Position numbers and translations under genes: made by a program
Shown here: positions 30,251 through 39,582 of the stretch, one piece after another
Layout: every line of letters begins with the position of its first letter
Position numbering within the stretch: position 1 is the stretch's first letter
Notes under the pieces: generated by a model
Database searches by the model: none
What the model was told of the DNA's origin: nothing
What the model saw: the letters and a program-made list of their open reading frames with translations, nothing else
From: Paulinella micropora
Taxonomy: Eukaryota > Cercozoa > Imbricatea > Euglyphida > Paulinellidae
Length of the DNA stretch: 64,000 nt
Assembly: GCA_019918135.1 (NCBI GenBank)
Contig: WBZZ01003259.1
Span: forward strand, 46,823-110,822
Direction: 5' to 3'

Positions 30251-30892
30251 TTCCCAAAAAAAATCTGTGTAAAAAAAAGAAAATAATAAATAAATAATAA
30301 AAACCCTTTGTCTCTGATGTGGCAGACTTCTTTGGTGAGTGGACTTCCCGTGGTAGACTCCTTTTGTTCAGACTGTGGTCGGATACGTTTACTTCGCGTG
30401 CCTTTGGGGGCAATGTCGCAATCCTGCAACAAATCCTATTTTTCTTCATTGTTAACCTGAAGAAAGATACGTTGGACGCACCTGGCGTTACAAACGGTAG
30501 GTTTGGATGGTCTCGACCGAAACACCCATATACTCAATGCAGATCGAGTCAGAGGGACACTTTGCGCGTTTGGTTCCCAAGTTGAGCGGAGTTGTACAAA
30601 TTTTGCACCAAATTCCACTTAAATTAAATAGGCAATGGCCACTGAAATGCCGCGATTTTCCGATTGGACCGTACGCACTTTTTTCCCCCGAACCCAACAT
30701 TAGTTCTTTCTGGCTGTGTCCTTTACGTAATAAAAACTGCAAATACTGATATTCATATGATGTCTAACTATTAAAGATGTTCGATAGCATTTTTTTTTCT
30801 TCAAAACACAGCTGTTTGGGTGTATTCACGTTTGTACCTGTGCTTTTGCGGGTATATTTATTTTTATTGTTTATTGTTTCCCACCTATTGTT
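30251..30892. other. Element C unique spacer left of Polinton B
   Basis: A pyrimidine/A-rich stretch (30255-30305) is followed by mixed-composition DNA with only short open frames. I see no gene, RNA or repeat I can support. The last six bases, at 30893-30898, are the GAGAAC target duplication. Confidence 0.5.
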
Positions 30893-30898
30893 GAGAAC

Positions 30899-31396
30899 AG
30901 TAGTATAATATCCTTTTTTTAATACCATTTTTTCGTGCCCTCAAAATGGCTATTTAAAAAAGGATTGGCTCTCCTATTGCTAGTTTGAACTTTCAATACG
31001 AAGCAACAAAACAGCAAAATAACGAATTCAAAATTTCAATCAATACAAACAAACAAAATAAAGAAATCTCTCTTGCTCTACTTCAAAAAATAAAAAAAGG
31101 ATTAGCGAACAACTTCTCTATTCCTTATAAAGAATAGCGAAAAATAAAATTATAAAATGGAGGACTATATAAGACCTAATTCTAAACAACTATACAAACA
31201 AATCAACAGAGATAAAATAAACAAGAAAGCAAGAGAAAAAATAAAATGCGAGTGCGGAGCAGAGGTATCAAGAGCGAACTTATCTAGACATAAAAAAACA
31301 CACCATTATCTCCTACATGTAAATCTCCGACACGTAAATCTCCGACATGTCGGAGATAGAGATAGAGATTGAGCACCGACGGAAAACCCCATTTTT
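30899..31396 (+). repeat. Left terminal inverted repeat of Polinton B
   Basis: It matches the reverse complement of 51782-52266 apart from a 12-base AGAGAT-type expansion (~31352-31370) and a one-base difference in an A run (~31291). It contains a small ORF (31157-31372), so that gene is present at both ends. Confidence 0.95.
31157..31372 (+). CDS. Terminal-repeat-encoded zinc-finger peptide
   Basis: The 71-aa product is basic and carries CECGAEVSRANLSRHKKTHH, a C-x-C-G ... H-x4-H finger. The preceding Lys/Asn/Gln-rich part resembles the region ahead of the same finger in GIY-YIG proteins, so this may be the C-terminal remnant of such a nuclease. The tail repeats LRHVN as a result of short DNA repeats. 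Because it lies in the terminal repeat, a mirror copy exists at 51806-52008. It is probably an early gene or a fossil of one. Confidence 0.5.
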   Translation: MEDYIRPNSKQLYKQINRDKINKKAREKIKCECGAEVSRANLSRHKKTHHYLLHVNLRHVNLRHVGDRDRD

Positions 31397-31403
31397 AATA
31401 AAA

Positions 31404-31434
31404 TAAGTTTATTTACTATACATAAATAAACTTA
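31404..31434. terminator. Perfect 12-bp hairpin just inside the left TIR
   Basis: TAAGTTTATTTA and TAAATAAACTTA pair around a 7-base loop between two convergent genes (ending 31372 and 31453). The position suggests a transcript-end hairpin; this is inference. Confidence 0.5.
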
Positions 31435-31452
31435 AGGGTCCAAAATAGACTT

Positions 31453-31938
31453 TTACAAAGTCTCAAGTTGAACAGACCAATTGATTGCTTCTTCGTTATT
31501 CCCCACCTTTTTCATCAAGGCTGAGATAGAAGGAAAGACGAGAATTTCCTCCTCTTCTTTACCAAGAGAAACCAGAAAGAAAGTTTTCTTTTTTGGATTT
31601 TTCATGGTTGCATCTCGTTCTACCCAAGCGAACGAATAATTCTCACTTCTCTCAGCTGGGTTGCGAACAAAATATTTTCGCTCCGCTTGAAAGGAAGTTA
31701 TTTTTTCTCTCCCAAGCACAGCAAAATCTCGCGGAACCCTCACTAGTCTGGGGTTTTTCATTTCAGTAGGGGCTTTCTCCTCAACTTCGCCCCAAGTCTT
31801 CCAGAAACCTACAACCACATTCATCGACATAAAAAGAGAACCAATAGAGTTAGGACTTACCACCCCCTGCGAGGTTGATTTCGCCAACTCCTTCAACCAA
31901 TTCTTCAGGCTCTCCCATTGTCTATTACACACACACAA
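31453..31938 (-). CDS. Unknown 161-aa protein (Polinton B only)
   Basis: The product has Trp-rich helical segments (WESLKNWLKEL, FWKTWGEV), a central basic part with FQAERKYFVRNPAERSENYSF and a C-terminal TFFLVSLGKEEEEILVF. I recognise no family. There is no counterpart in Polinton A, where the GIY-YIG gene fills this position. A hairpin CTATTACACA/TGTGTAATAG overlaps its start (31920-31955). Confidence 0.5.
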   Translation of the reverse strand: MCVCNRQWESLKNWLKELAKSTSQGVVSPNSIGSLFMSMNVVVGFWKTWGEVEEKAPTEMKNPRLVRVPRDFAVLGREKITSFQAERKYFVRNPAERSENYSFAWVERDATMKNPKKKTFFLVSLGKEEEEILVFPSISALMKKVGNNEEAINWSVQLETL

Positions 31939-32079
31939 AAAGCATGTGTAATAGAAATTCCTTTGAATTAGGGTGGGGTGTTAAACCCCTTGGTTTTGAA
32001 AAAAACCATGTATGTTGATAATGTTGATTTCTAAACAAAATCAACATATTTTAAATCAACATTTTACACTAAAGTCTTT

Positions 32080-32619
32080 TTATTCCGAGTTGCTATCCGC
32101 ACTCTCGGTTCTGAAGACTCTGTGCATGTTTCTATTGTGTTCTCGTTTAATACTACTATTAATGCTATCATTTACATATTCGTTAATACCATCACTAGAG
32201 TATTTGTTAAACGAAGAATTAAACGATAAATGTTCTTGTTCAATACCAGCGAGAATTCTATTCATGACAATAGCGGAAAGTTGGCCACGATTGTCATTTT
32301 TCCACTTATAGAAATTATCGCATTCTTTGTTTATTTTTTTTTCCAATTTCTTTTTTCTCAAGCGAACAATTCTGTCTTCCTCTACTTCATTACTTTCAAT
32401 ACTTAATCGTTGCAACATCTCATTAACCGCCTCTAGTTTTACTATCTCTGATTGTTTCTTTTCAACGAGACTAGCAATTTCTTTGTCAGTTTTAGAAATT
32501 CTTTCCTCAGAATTTATTTTATATCTGATAAGTCTATCCTTGCTTAGTCTTTGAATTTCTATGAATTCAAGCCAATCATCTTTAGTCTTGTTTTCTCTTG
32601 GAATTAGTTCTTCCGACAT
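32080..32619 (-). CDS. Unknown 179-aa coiled-coil protein (Polinton B only)
   Basis: The product is rich in Lys, Glu, Ser and Asn, with a predicted long coiled coil over about residues 25-100 (heptad-like Ile/Leu spacing) and a Ser/Asn-rich tail. It lacks Cys clusters or catalytic motifs that I can see. It is leftward like the integrase operon. Absent from Polinton A. Real gene status rests on length and codon continuity in an AT-rich element. Confidence 0.5.
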   Translation of the reverse strand: MSEELIPRENKTKDDWLEFIEIQRLSKDRLIRYKINSEERISKTDKEIASLVEKKQSEIVKLEAVNEMLQRLSIESNEVEEDRIVRLRKKKLEKKINKECDNFYKWKNDNRGQLSAIVMNRILAGIEQEHLSFNSSFNKYSSDGINEYVNDSINSSIKREHNRNMHRVFRTESADSNSE

Positions 32620-32900
32620 AATAGACTAGGTCTGCGGCGTAGCGGCAAAAAAGTGAAATTCTGCCACAACCTCTGCGGCGCGGTGGATGGAAGTCGTCCA
32701 AAATGCCGCATGGTGGTATTCCCGAAAATAGAATTTTCTAGAATAAGTCTATTTTTTCCATTTTTTTCTAAATACTTCAAATACTTTTTTACATTGCGGG
32801 TTTTGTGGAAAGGGTGCGGGTATTACAGAGGTATAGGAGTTTCTTTCCAACTTTGAAGACGAAGGTTCAAGTCTGTAATACCGCAACTTTCTTTTTTTGC
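32620..32900. other. Spacer with tRNA-sized hairpin, upstream of coiled-coil gene and after integrase end
   Basis: The 281-base gap contains TGCGGCG repeats near 32630-32690, then AT-rich DNA, then at 32816-32885 a 70-base structure. In that structure TGCGGGTATTACAG pairs with CTGTAATACCGCA, one base bulged, and an inner ACTTTGAA/TTCAAGT stem stacks on its 3' side. GGTTCAAGTCT resembles a Pol III B box. D and anticodon arms are not convincing, so I do not call a tRNA. Confidence 0.4.
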
Positions 32901-33908
32901 TTACAAATCTAATATTACCTTAGCCTTTTTTTCTCGCTTACTACTCCTGATATTCTCTGGTTGAATGTCTTCCCTCTTAAGTAATTCTTTTGTCTTTTTT
33001 TCTTTAATAACTTCTTTGGTCTGCTCCTTCATATCTTTTTCTTCATCAACAGGTTTATCAAAATCAGTTTTTAATAAATCACGAGGGCTTACCAACTCAT
33101 CGTTATTTAATATGATTTTAAACCCTTTCCTACCTTTGACTTTATAAATAATTTTGCTGAAAGTCTTTCCGCCCTTTGAAAAAACATTCCTTTTATTTTC
33201 TTTTCTTACATTATCGCCAACATTGAATTCATCAATTAAATTATCCCGAGTGATACTCTGTTTATTTTTATCTCTTCTAGCAAAGACATCTACTGGTTTG
33301 GCTTGTATCCCTCTATGAACTTTATGATTGTAAGCATTAACCAAGTCTTGAATATAACTTACCCAGTCAAAATTTCTATTAGTTTCAAATAAAAGGTCTA
33401 ACCACCTTCTAATACTTCTTATCACTCTATCAACAACCGCAAGTGCTCTGTGGTCTCCTACTTCAACGACATCGTGTTTAATTCCATTTTCAATAAAATA
33501 ATCACGAGTAGCACCTTTATATTCTCCTCCGCTGTCAGTTGTAATTGACTTTGGTTTATAAGGTATAGATTTCAAAGCATAATATACTTCTTTCGCTGTT
33601 TTATTTTTTAGCGGAATGATTATTAAAAATCGGCTATGACAATCTATCCAAACGAGCATCCAAGCATAGCCCTTATTGCCTTTCTTATCTTTTATCTTAC
33701 TCATATCCGCTAAGTCTAAGAAAACTTGGTCTAATGGTTTATCAACCCATATCGTGTTCCATATTTTTGGGTTCTTTTTCTGGTGGTGAATTTCAAGGGC
33801 TTCTTCTTCTTTCGTCCTTTTTATTTCTTCTCCAGTTGGTGTGTCCTCAAGTTGGCTATCCGCATTCTGTATATTAATAATTGTGCGCTTATGGTCTAAA
33901 TCGGGCAT
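32901..33908 (-). CDS. Polinton rve integrase
   Basis: The intact 335-aa integrase has the first catalytic Asp in VFLDLADMS (~65-68), a conserved WIDCHSRF strand, the second Asp in TTDSGGEY (~125) and, 34 residues further, AVVDRVIRSIR, where Asp sits at the usual Glu position (~160). The C-terminal part (KGRKGFKIILNNDELV) resembles an SH3-like barrel, followed by a Lys/Glu-rich tail. It would cut and join Polinton ends, giving the 6-bp duplications seen. It follows the acidic-protein gene by 7 bases, so the two are likely co-transcribed. Confidence 0.92.
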   Translation of the reverse strand: MPDLDHKRTIINIQNADSQLEDTPTGEEIKRTKEEEALEIHHQKKNPKIWNTIWVDKPLDQVFLDLADMSKIKDKKGNKGYAWMLVWIDCHSRFLIIIPLKNKTAKEVYYALKSIPYKPKSITTDSGGEYKGATRDYFIENGIKHDVVEVGDHRALAVVDRVIRSIRRWLDLLFETNRNFDWVSYIQDLVNAYNHKVHRGIQAKPVDVFARRDKNKQSITRDNLIDEFNVGDNVRKENKRNVFSKGGKTFSKIIYKVKGRKGFKIILNNDELVSPRDLLKTDFDKPVDEEKDMKEQTKEVIKEKKTKELLKREDIQPENIRSSKREKKAKVILDL

Positions 33909-33915
33909 TATATAG

Positions 33916-34440
33916 TTAAAATTTTAAGAAATATTTTTCAATATCATTATTTTTTTCTTTCTTATTTACCTTTTCAGATTGATTATAAACATTAACTGAT
34001 ATATTTGACTTTTTACCCTTCCCTTTCTTCGGCTTTGGCATCTCTTCTTCACTTTCACTCTCACTACTTTCACTCTCCTCTTGTTCAACCACTGGTTTCT
34101 TTTTTTGCTTCGCCCTCTTACTCTCTGCTTTCGCTCTCTTGATTTTCATTTTCGCCATCTTTTCTGCGAGTATGTCAGTAAAGTCAATTTCATCCTCGCT
34201 ATCGCTAACTTCTTGCTCTGGCTCCTCGTCATTGTCTCTTTCATTAAGTATGTCATTGGCGAGTTTCTTATTTTCTATCTCTGCGATTTTTCGCTCCATA
34301 TCGGTTTCTTCTTCCTTGACGGCGGTGCGGTATTGTTGTAAAACCTTCTTCGCATGCTCCATTTTTCTTTGTTTAGCCTTCTCCTTTATTCCTTCAACCG
34401 CCTTATTCCAATTTTCCTTTGAAGCCTCGGGGCTCGGCAT
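33916..34440 (-). CDS. Acidic low-complexity Polinton protein
   Basis: This 174-aa homologue of 2723-3253 has an N-terminal PSPEASKENWNKAVEGIKE helix region, an acidic centre, then a Lys-rich part and the conserved SNISVNVYNQ ... FLKF tail. Pairing with the integrase in both elements suggests a shared job, perhaps handling DNA ends or chromatin; nothing in the sequence proves it. Confidence 0.75.
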   Translation of the reverse strand: MPSPEASKENWNKAVEGIKEKAKQRKMEHAKKVLQQYRTAVKEEETDMERKIAEIENKKLANDILNERDNDEEPEQEVSDSEDEIDFTDILAEKMAKMKIKRAKAESKRAKQKKKPVVEQEESESSESESEEEMPKPKKGKGKKSNISVNVYNQSEKVNKKEKNNDIEKYFLKF

Positions 34441-34515
34441 ATAAACTATTTTTCAATACAATAGTTTTTAATACAAAGATATATTATTCTTAGTATTATT
34501 TTTTTAATTAAATAA

Positions 34516-34660
34516 TTGATATTTGACAATCTCACTTCGTGCTTCGCACTTTCGTTTATTGTCAAACATCGTTCTAAAATAAAATTTTATTCTAATAATA
34601 TAGGAAACGATTTTCTAAAACACACGAAAGCGAAGCGAAAGTGTGAATTTAGAAAATCAA
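34516..34660. repeat. Paired hairpin unit (REP-like) before the fibre gene
   Basis: The left half is GATATTTGACAAT ... ATTGTCAAACATC with an inner GTGC/GCAC stem. The right half is GATTTTCTAAA ... TTTAGAAAATC with an inner CACAC/GTGTG stem. It ends at the A of the fibre ATG. Polinton A has only AT-rich spacer at this junction (3254-3308). Confidence 0.82.
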
Positions 34661-37600
34661 TGTCGCAATATAAATCACTCTTAGGCCTTAATGAGTTGGC
34701 CGTTGATAGTCTAGACATAAAAAATTTAGACCTTACCAACACTAATATTATTGGTTTAAACACAGACAGAGTGCCAGAAGATGCCGAACCCGTAAATCTT
34801 TATTTCACTGACGGGCGGTTTGATACACGGCTCGCTTTAAAATCAACAACAGATGTTAAAGAAGGAAAAAAATTATACTACACAGAGCAACGAGTAAGGG
34901 ACAACGACGAAGTTAAAGCCTCAACTCAACACCGCTCCAATACAAGTAATCCGCACCAAACCAGTCTATACAATCTCATAGACACAAACATATCCGCACC
35001 AGCGGTCGGGCAATACTTAACATATAATGATGTAGATGGTAAATGGAGAAATACAACAATCGGCTCAATTGATACACTCTCTGATGTAGTCATAACAGCA
35101 CCAATTGCTATGAATAGTTATCTAACATATAACTCAATAAACTGGGTAAATAAAACATTTCCAATAAATGTGGATGAATTCGGCAACATTAGTATGGGTG
35201 GTAATTTGAATATAACGGGAGTTAATTTACTAAATACCAAAGATGTTGATACTTGGATATCAGAGCACGAAGACAATAATGATAACGTGTCCGCGGATGG
35301 CTCAATTAATACACACAGCGATGTTTTGATTACAGGCACACCCGCCGATAACCAACTGCTCATTTATTCAACAGGCCAATGGCGTAATACAAACTCTCCA
35401 TTTCTCAGATTGGATGGTCTCGCTATGATGTTTGGAGATTTAAATATGGGGGGGTTTAATGTAGCAAATGTCGGTAATGTTGATGGTGTGGATGTTTCGG
35501 CTCTTGATACTTCGGTTGTTAAACTAACAGGCGACCAAACAATAACTGGGAATAAAACATTTACTACTTATGTGGGTGTAAAAGACTCAAATCCATCAAA
35601 CACTGGCAAGTTATTCTTTAATTACAACAATAATATGGGCTCTATCTATTCGTCGGATGCGGGTGGAGCAACGGGCTATCCATTATCTTTTGTCGGCTCG
35701 TCCATACTTTTTGCTCCAACAACAGGGGGCGGAATGACATTGACAAATAATGTTTTAAATTTTAACAGCACAACAGCAATCAGCGGATTGCCCGCGCCAT
35801 TCTATGACAATGATGCTTCAACAAAAGCATATACCGATACGAAACTAGCCAAGGACGGAACAACGGCTATGACGGGCAGTTTAAATATGGGTGGATTTTC
35901 AATAACAAATGTAAATTTGGTTGATGGTATTGATGTATCCACCCTTGATACTTCTGTCGTTAAACTAACAGGAGACCAAACTATAGCAGGAACCAAAACA
36001 TTCAGCAACATAATAAATGCTAGTGCGGGGATTGATATGAAAAGTCAAAGTATAACAAATGTTAATCTTGTTGATGGTGTTGATGTTTCTACTCTTGATA
36101 CTTCTGTCGTTAAACTAACAGGAGACCAAACCATAGCAGGGAATAAAAAATTTACTTCAACAATAGAAGTGCGGGGTGCTACTACTCCAACCGCTTTTGA
36201 TGGTATCGGTATTGCCTTTGATACGGCGACAAATATAGGAGAGATTGTGGCACAAAAAATAGCAACCGCGGCCTATTATCCGATACAAATAACAGGGTCA
36301 TATGTTGATTTATATGCGGGGGATAATGTAATCGCGACCGCGACTGGCACTACACTATCTTTGAACAACAGAAAAATTACAAATTTGGCCACACCAACAG
36401 CAACAACGGACGGAGCGACAAAAGGGTATGCGGATACATTAGACGGGCAAAATGTGAAACTAACAGGAAACCAAACCATAGCAGGAATTAAGACATATAG
36501 CAGTGGTGTTGAAATAACGGGAAATTCAATCAATTCAACAACAAAGGGCACATTTATCGTTTTCAATTCTACAAGTAATATCGGGTCAATTGCTAGTTTG
36601 GATATGAAAACTGCAACATATTACAACTTTGAAATTTCTGCGAAAAAAATAAGTTTTATTATTGACGGGACGATAGTCGGTTGGGTAAATGCTTCGGGGC
36701 TAGATTGTAATAGTAGCAAAATAGCCAACCTTGGAACTCCGACATTATCAACAGACGGAGCGACAAAAGGGTATGCTGACACATTGGACGGACAAAATGT
36801 AAAACTAACAGGAGACCAAACCATAACAGGAAGTAAAACATTCAACGGGGCGAGCCCCGTGATAAAATATCTAACTTTAACGAACAATGCCGATTTTAAT
36901 AATCAAACTATCACTAATGGCGGAAATATAACATATAATGGGGCGAGGATATTAAACCAAAATGGAGGTGATATATTCTTTTCACAGACATCGGGAGATT
37001 ACCAGTATTTCTTATTTACTCTAAATACCGCTACAAGTGGAACCGCGAACCAACGAGGTTATGTATTTACGAATGTAGCATCTGATGTAAAAGGGGCGGG
37101 ACTTTATATTTCAAAACTTTTGGATAATAAAAGTGCTTCGTCAGACATTGTCCGTTTTAACAATGCTGGCGGTATGCGGTTTTATGGAGCCTTAGATATG
37201 AACTCAAACAATATAACAAATGGAGGAACAATAACGGGAACAACAATTACTTCAACCGCTGGTATATCAACAACAACAGCAACCGCGAGTGGATTAATAA
37301 CGGCAAATGCGGGTATATCAACAACGACACTAACCGCAAGCGGATTATTAACAGCGACAGGGGGCTCTAGCATAGTCATACAAGGAAATACAAATGGTGG
37401 TAATACAAGAGGAATATTTTTGTGGGACACTGGCAATACAAATTATGGTATTTATATGGCACAATCTGGAGCCAATAAATCTCTAGCAGGTGGAGTGGCA
37501 TCAGCCGTTGCTGGAAACGATTTTACTTCTTTCGCCGTTAGATTTAGAGTTAGCAATGTTTCAACCGATGGTTTTATATGGGAGAACTCTTCCGAACAAT

Positions 37601-38601
37601 TGTTAATGTCATTAAACGGGGCAAACGGGACTTTATGGACAAAAGGATTAATAACGGCTAGTGCTGGTGTATCAACAACTACGATCACTGCGAGTGGATT
37701 AATAACGGCAAATGCTGGTATATCAACAACAACATTAACTGCGAGTGGATTAATAACGGCAAATGCGGGAATTACATACACGGGCACACTAACAACGGCA
37801 TCAGCATCAACTAATGGGGCGAAAATAGCAATTCAAGGACAAACAGACGGGACGAATGCGAGAGGAATATTTATGTGGGACATTGGAGATTCAGCATGGG
37901 GGATTTATATGAGCCAGTCTGGGGCAAGTAAATCGTTAAGTGGAGGAACAGCACCAGCAGGAGGAGTAGGCGGAGGATTAACTTCTTATGCTATTAGATT
38001 TAGAGTGAATAATTCTTCAATGAGTGGGTTCATATGGGAGAATGGTTCAAATACTGCTTTAATGTCTTTGAAAGCGAGCGATGGACAATTATGGGTATTG
38101 TCTAATCCAATTCAATATTCAGACAGGAGAAAAAAAGAAGATATAAAGGAATGTTTAGGCTTAGATTTTATTAATAAGTTAAATCCAGTTTGCTATCGTA
38201 TGATTGATGACAAAAAGAAATGTAGGACAGGTTTAATAGCACAAGAATTAGAAGAAATACTAACAGAAATGGATATGCTAGATTTTGGCGGTTTTATAAA
38301 AGAAACAATTATGGTTCCGTGTCCAAAGCAAAGAGCGGAATACGAATTGAAGGGTGTGAGTGTTAAGCCAGAAGATGTCAAATGTATTGATAGTGGCGAT
38401 GTCGGTTATGGTATAGGTTATTCAGAGTTTATTGCTCCATTAATTAAGGCCGTTCAACAATTATCAGATAATCTCGGACATGTCCGAGATAGGGTAGTTA
38501 ATTTAGAAAAAGAAAATAAAACTTTACTTAATATATTACAAGACCAAACCAACCAATTAGCAGAAATCAGAGTGGCCGTTCTTGATAATGTCCAGCAATA
38601 A
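34660..38601 (+). CDS. Fibre protein with C-terminal S74 chaperone (alternative head)
   Basis: The 1313-aa product shares its first ~870 residues with the Polinton A fibre, including five KLTGDQTI-type shaft repeats; one ~800-bp stretch (36440-37260) is almost base-identical to 5100-5930. The distal part is different: two copies of a ~70-aa module (RGIF.WD ... GIYM.QSGA.KSL ... RFRV ... GFIWEN), probably receptor-binding, then SDRRKKEDIK and an unrelated S74 head. The final coiled coil (VVNLEKENK) is shared again. I take the ATG at 34660; the open frame upstream only reads through the hairpin unit. Confidence 0.88.
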   Translation: MSQYKSLLGLNELAVDSLDIKNLDLTNTNIIGLNTDRVPEDAEPVNLYFTDGRFDTRLALKSTTDVKEGKKLYYTEQRVRDNDEVKASTQHRSNTSNPHQTSLYNLIDTNISAPAVGQYLTYNDVDGKWRNTTIGSIDTLSDVVITAPIAMNSYLTYNSINWVNKTFPINVDEFGNISMGGNLNITGVNLLNTKDVDTWISEHEDNNDNVSADGSINTHSDVLITGTPADNQLLIYSTGQWRNTNSPFLRLDGLAMMFGDLNMGGFNVANVGNVDGVDVSALDTSVVKLTGDQTITGNKTFTTYVGVKDSNPSNTGKLFFNYNNNMGSIYSSDAGGATGYPLSFVGSSILFAPTTGGGMTLTNNVLNFNSTTAISGLPAPFYDNDASTKAYTDTKLAKDGTTAMTGSLNMGGFSITNVNLVDGIDVSTLDTSVVKLTGDQTIAGTKTFSNIINASAGIDMKSQSITNVNLVDGVDVSTLDTSVVKLTGDQTIAGNKKFTSTIEVRGATTPTAFDGIGIAFDTATNIGEIVAQKIATAAYYPIQITGSYVDLYAGDNVIATATGTTLSLNNRKITNLATPTATTDGATKGYADTLDGQNVKLTGNQTIAGIKTYSSGVEITGNSINSTTKGTFIVFNSTSNIGSIASLDMKTATYYNFEISAKKISFIIDGTIVGWVNASGLDCNSSKIANLGTPTLSTDGATKGYADTLDGQNVKLTGDQTITGSKTFNGASPVIKYLTLTNNADFNNQTITNGGNITYNGARILNQNGGDIFFSQTSGDYQYFLFTLNTATSGTANQRGYVFTNVASDVKGAGLYISKLLDNKSASSDIVRFNNAGGMRFYGALDMNSNNITNGGTITGTTITSTAGISTTTATASGLITANAGISTTTLTASGLLTATGGSSIVIQGNTNGGNTRGIFLWDTGNTNYGIYMAQSGANKSLAGGVASAVAGNDFTSFAVRFRVSNVSTDGFIWENSSEQLLMSLNGANGTLWTKGLITASAGVSTTTITASGLITANAGISTTTLTASGLITANAGITYTGTLTTASASTNGAKIAIQGQTDGTNARGIFMWDIGDSAWGIYMSQSGASKSLSGGTAPAGGVGGGLTSYAIRFRVNNSSMSGFIWENGSNTALMSLKASDGQLWVLSNPIQYSDRRKKEDIKECLGLDFINKLNPVCYRMIDDKKKCRTGLIAQELEEILTEMDMLDFGGFIKETIMVPCPKQRAEYELKGVSVKPEDVKCIDSGDVGYGIGYSEFIAPLIKAVQQLSDNLGHVRDRVVNLEKENKTLLNILQDQTNQLAEIRVAVLDNVQQ

Positions 38602-38941
38602 TACAACTAGACTTCATAGGCCACCGCCAGTCATTGAAATAGACGGCGAACTAACTCCAGAAATAAAAAATCGTGTTTTAGACATTTCATTGAAGAATGA
38701 GGAAAAAAAAGTAGAGCACGAATTGGAAGATAACTGGAATTGTTGTTGTATAACAAACAGACCGACAGACAGCCGACTTATTAAATACTTATTTCAAATG
38801 GGTATCATTATCTCCATTATAACCCTTTGTATCGTAAGGCTATCTGAAAAGAACTTACCTTGTGAGGTTGCTAATGCTTATGTCGGTATTTTAACACTTT
38901 TGATTGGGATATGCCTTCCATCACCTTCTTCAAAGAAGTGA
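38588..38941 (+). CDS. Small two-span membrane protein
   Basis: This 117-aa homologue of 7243-7596 keeps NWNCCC and both hydrophobic spans (YLFQMGIIISIITLCIV and YVGILTLLIGICL). It overlaps the end of the fibre gene by 14 bases. The start at 38588 gives the same length as in Polinton A. Role unknown. Confidence 0.75.
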   Translation: MSSNNTTRLHRPPPVIEIDGELTPEIKNRVLDISLKNEEKKVEHELEDNWNCCCITNRPTDSRLIKYLFQMGIIISIITLCIVRLSEKNLPCEVANAYVGILTLLIGICLPSPSSKK

Positions 38942-39213
38942 GCACTCGTATAAGTGGATTTTATACCACATAGCATCCAATGTTGGATTTTCATTAAAAT
39001 TCAACATATCGCACATTAAAGGCAGGGCTTCATCAAAACTAACACACCAATCTGACATTGGCTTATACACACATTTAAATTTAGTATCTATACCTTTTTG
39101 AATACAATAAACACAACTTATATTCTTTTTTCACTTATCCGTGAGTAAAAGTCGCAGGCAGTCCGCGAAAATATTTTGATTATTAAAAAGTTTATCATCA
39201 GTAATATAACCAT
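38930..39213 (-). pseudogene. Small Cys-rich secreted-type protein, frameshifted
   Basis: This is the homologue of 7582-7851. A signal-like N-terminus (MVILLMINFLIIKIF) and the conserved SRTACDFYSR are followed by a one-base loss near 39120, giving an immediate TAA. The remaining Cys-rich part (SCVYCIQKG ... YECSLL) continues in the next frame. The gene has ten more codons than A in its distal part. Its ATG overlaps the ATG of 39212 as CATG, exactly as in Polinton A. Confidence 0.7.
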
Positions 39214-39574
39214 GACTGACTATAAATACCAAAAGATTATTTTTCTGAGCAATGATTTTGCTGGAGGAAGCAAAACATTTAATAAAAATATTCAAATGTC
39301 ATTCACACCCACCAAAATGAATGTTAAGTTTATCCACTATATGAACGACCAGACCGAAACCAAAACCAGAATTCTTTACATGGATAGAATTGGAATTATT
39401 GGCACATTTGCGGATAGTAATATAGCAAACATTTCAAACCTCGGTTATAATTTGGGTGTTCTCGGATGGACTGACGGCCAATATACATTTAAAATCCTTG
39501 AAACTGACAGCGGAAATATTGACACAGGAAATTTAGCGGGAAGAATTGTTGTGTGTTTGGAATTTCTTGCTTAA
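39212..39574 (+). CDS. Conserved 120-aa beta-rich protein, probable virion component
   Basis: It has the same length as the Polinton A copy, with changes only at a few positions (MTDYKYQKIIFLSND ... CLEFLA). Strong conservation between elements whose other genes drift suggests a structural constraint such as a capsid contact. No family recognised. Confidence 0.75.
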   Translation: MTDYKYQKIIFLSNDFAGGSKTFNKNIQMSFTPTKMNVKFIHYMNDQTETKTRILYMDRIGIIGTFADSNIANISNLGYNLGVLGWTDGQYTFKILETDSGNIDTGNLAGRIVVCLEFLA

Positions 39575-39582
39575 TAATATAT

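Noticed and set aside
32816..32885. Functional tRNA gene
   Set aside because: The acceptor and T arms are suggestive, but no acceptable D or anticodon arm can be drawn by eye.
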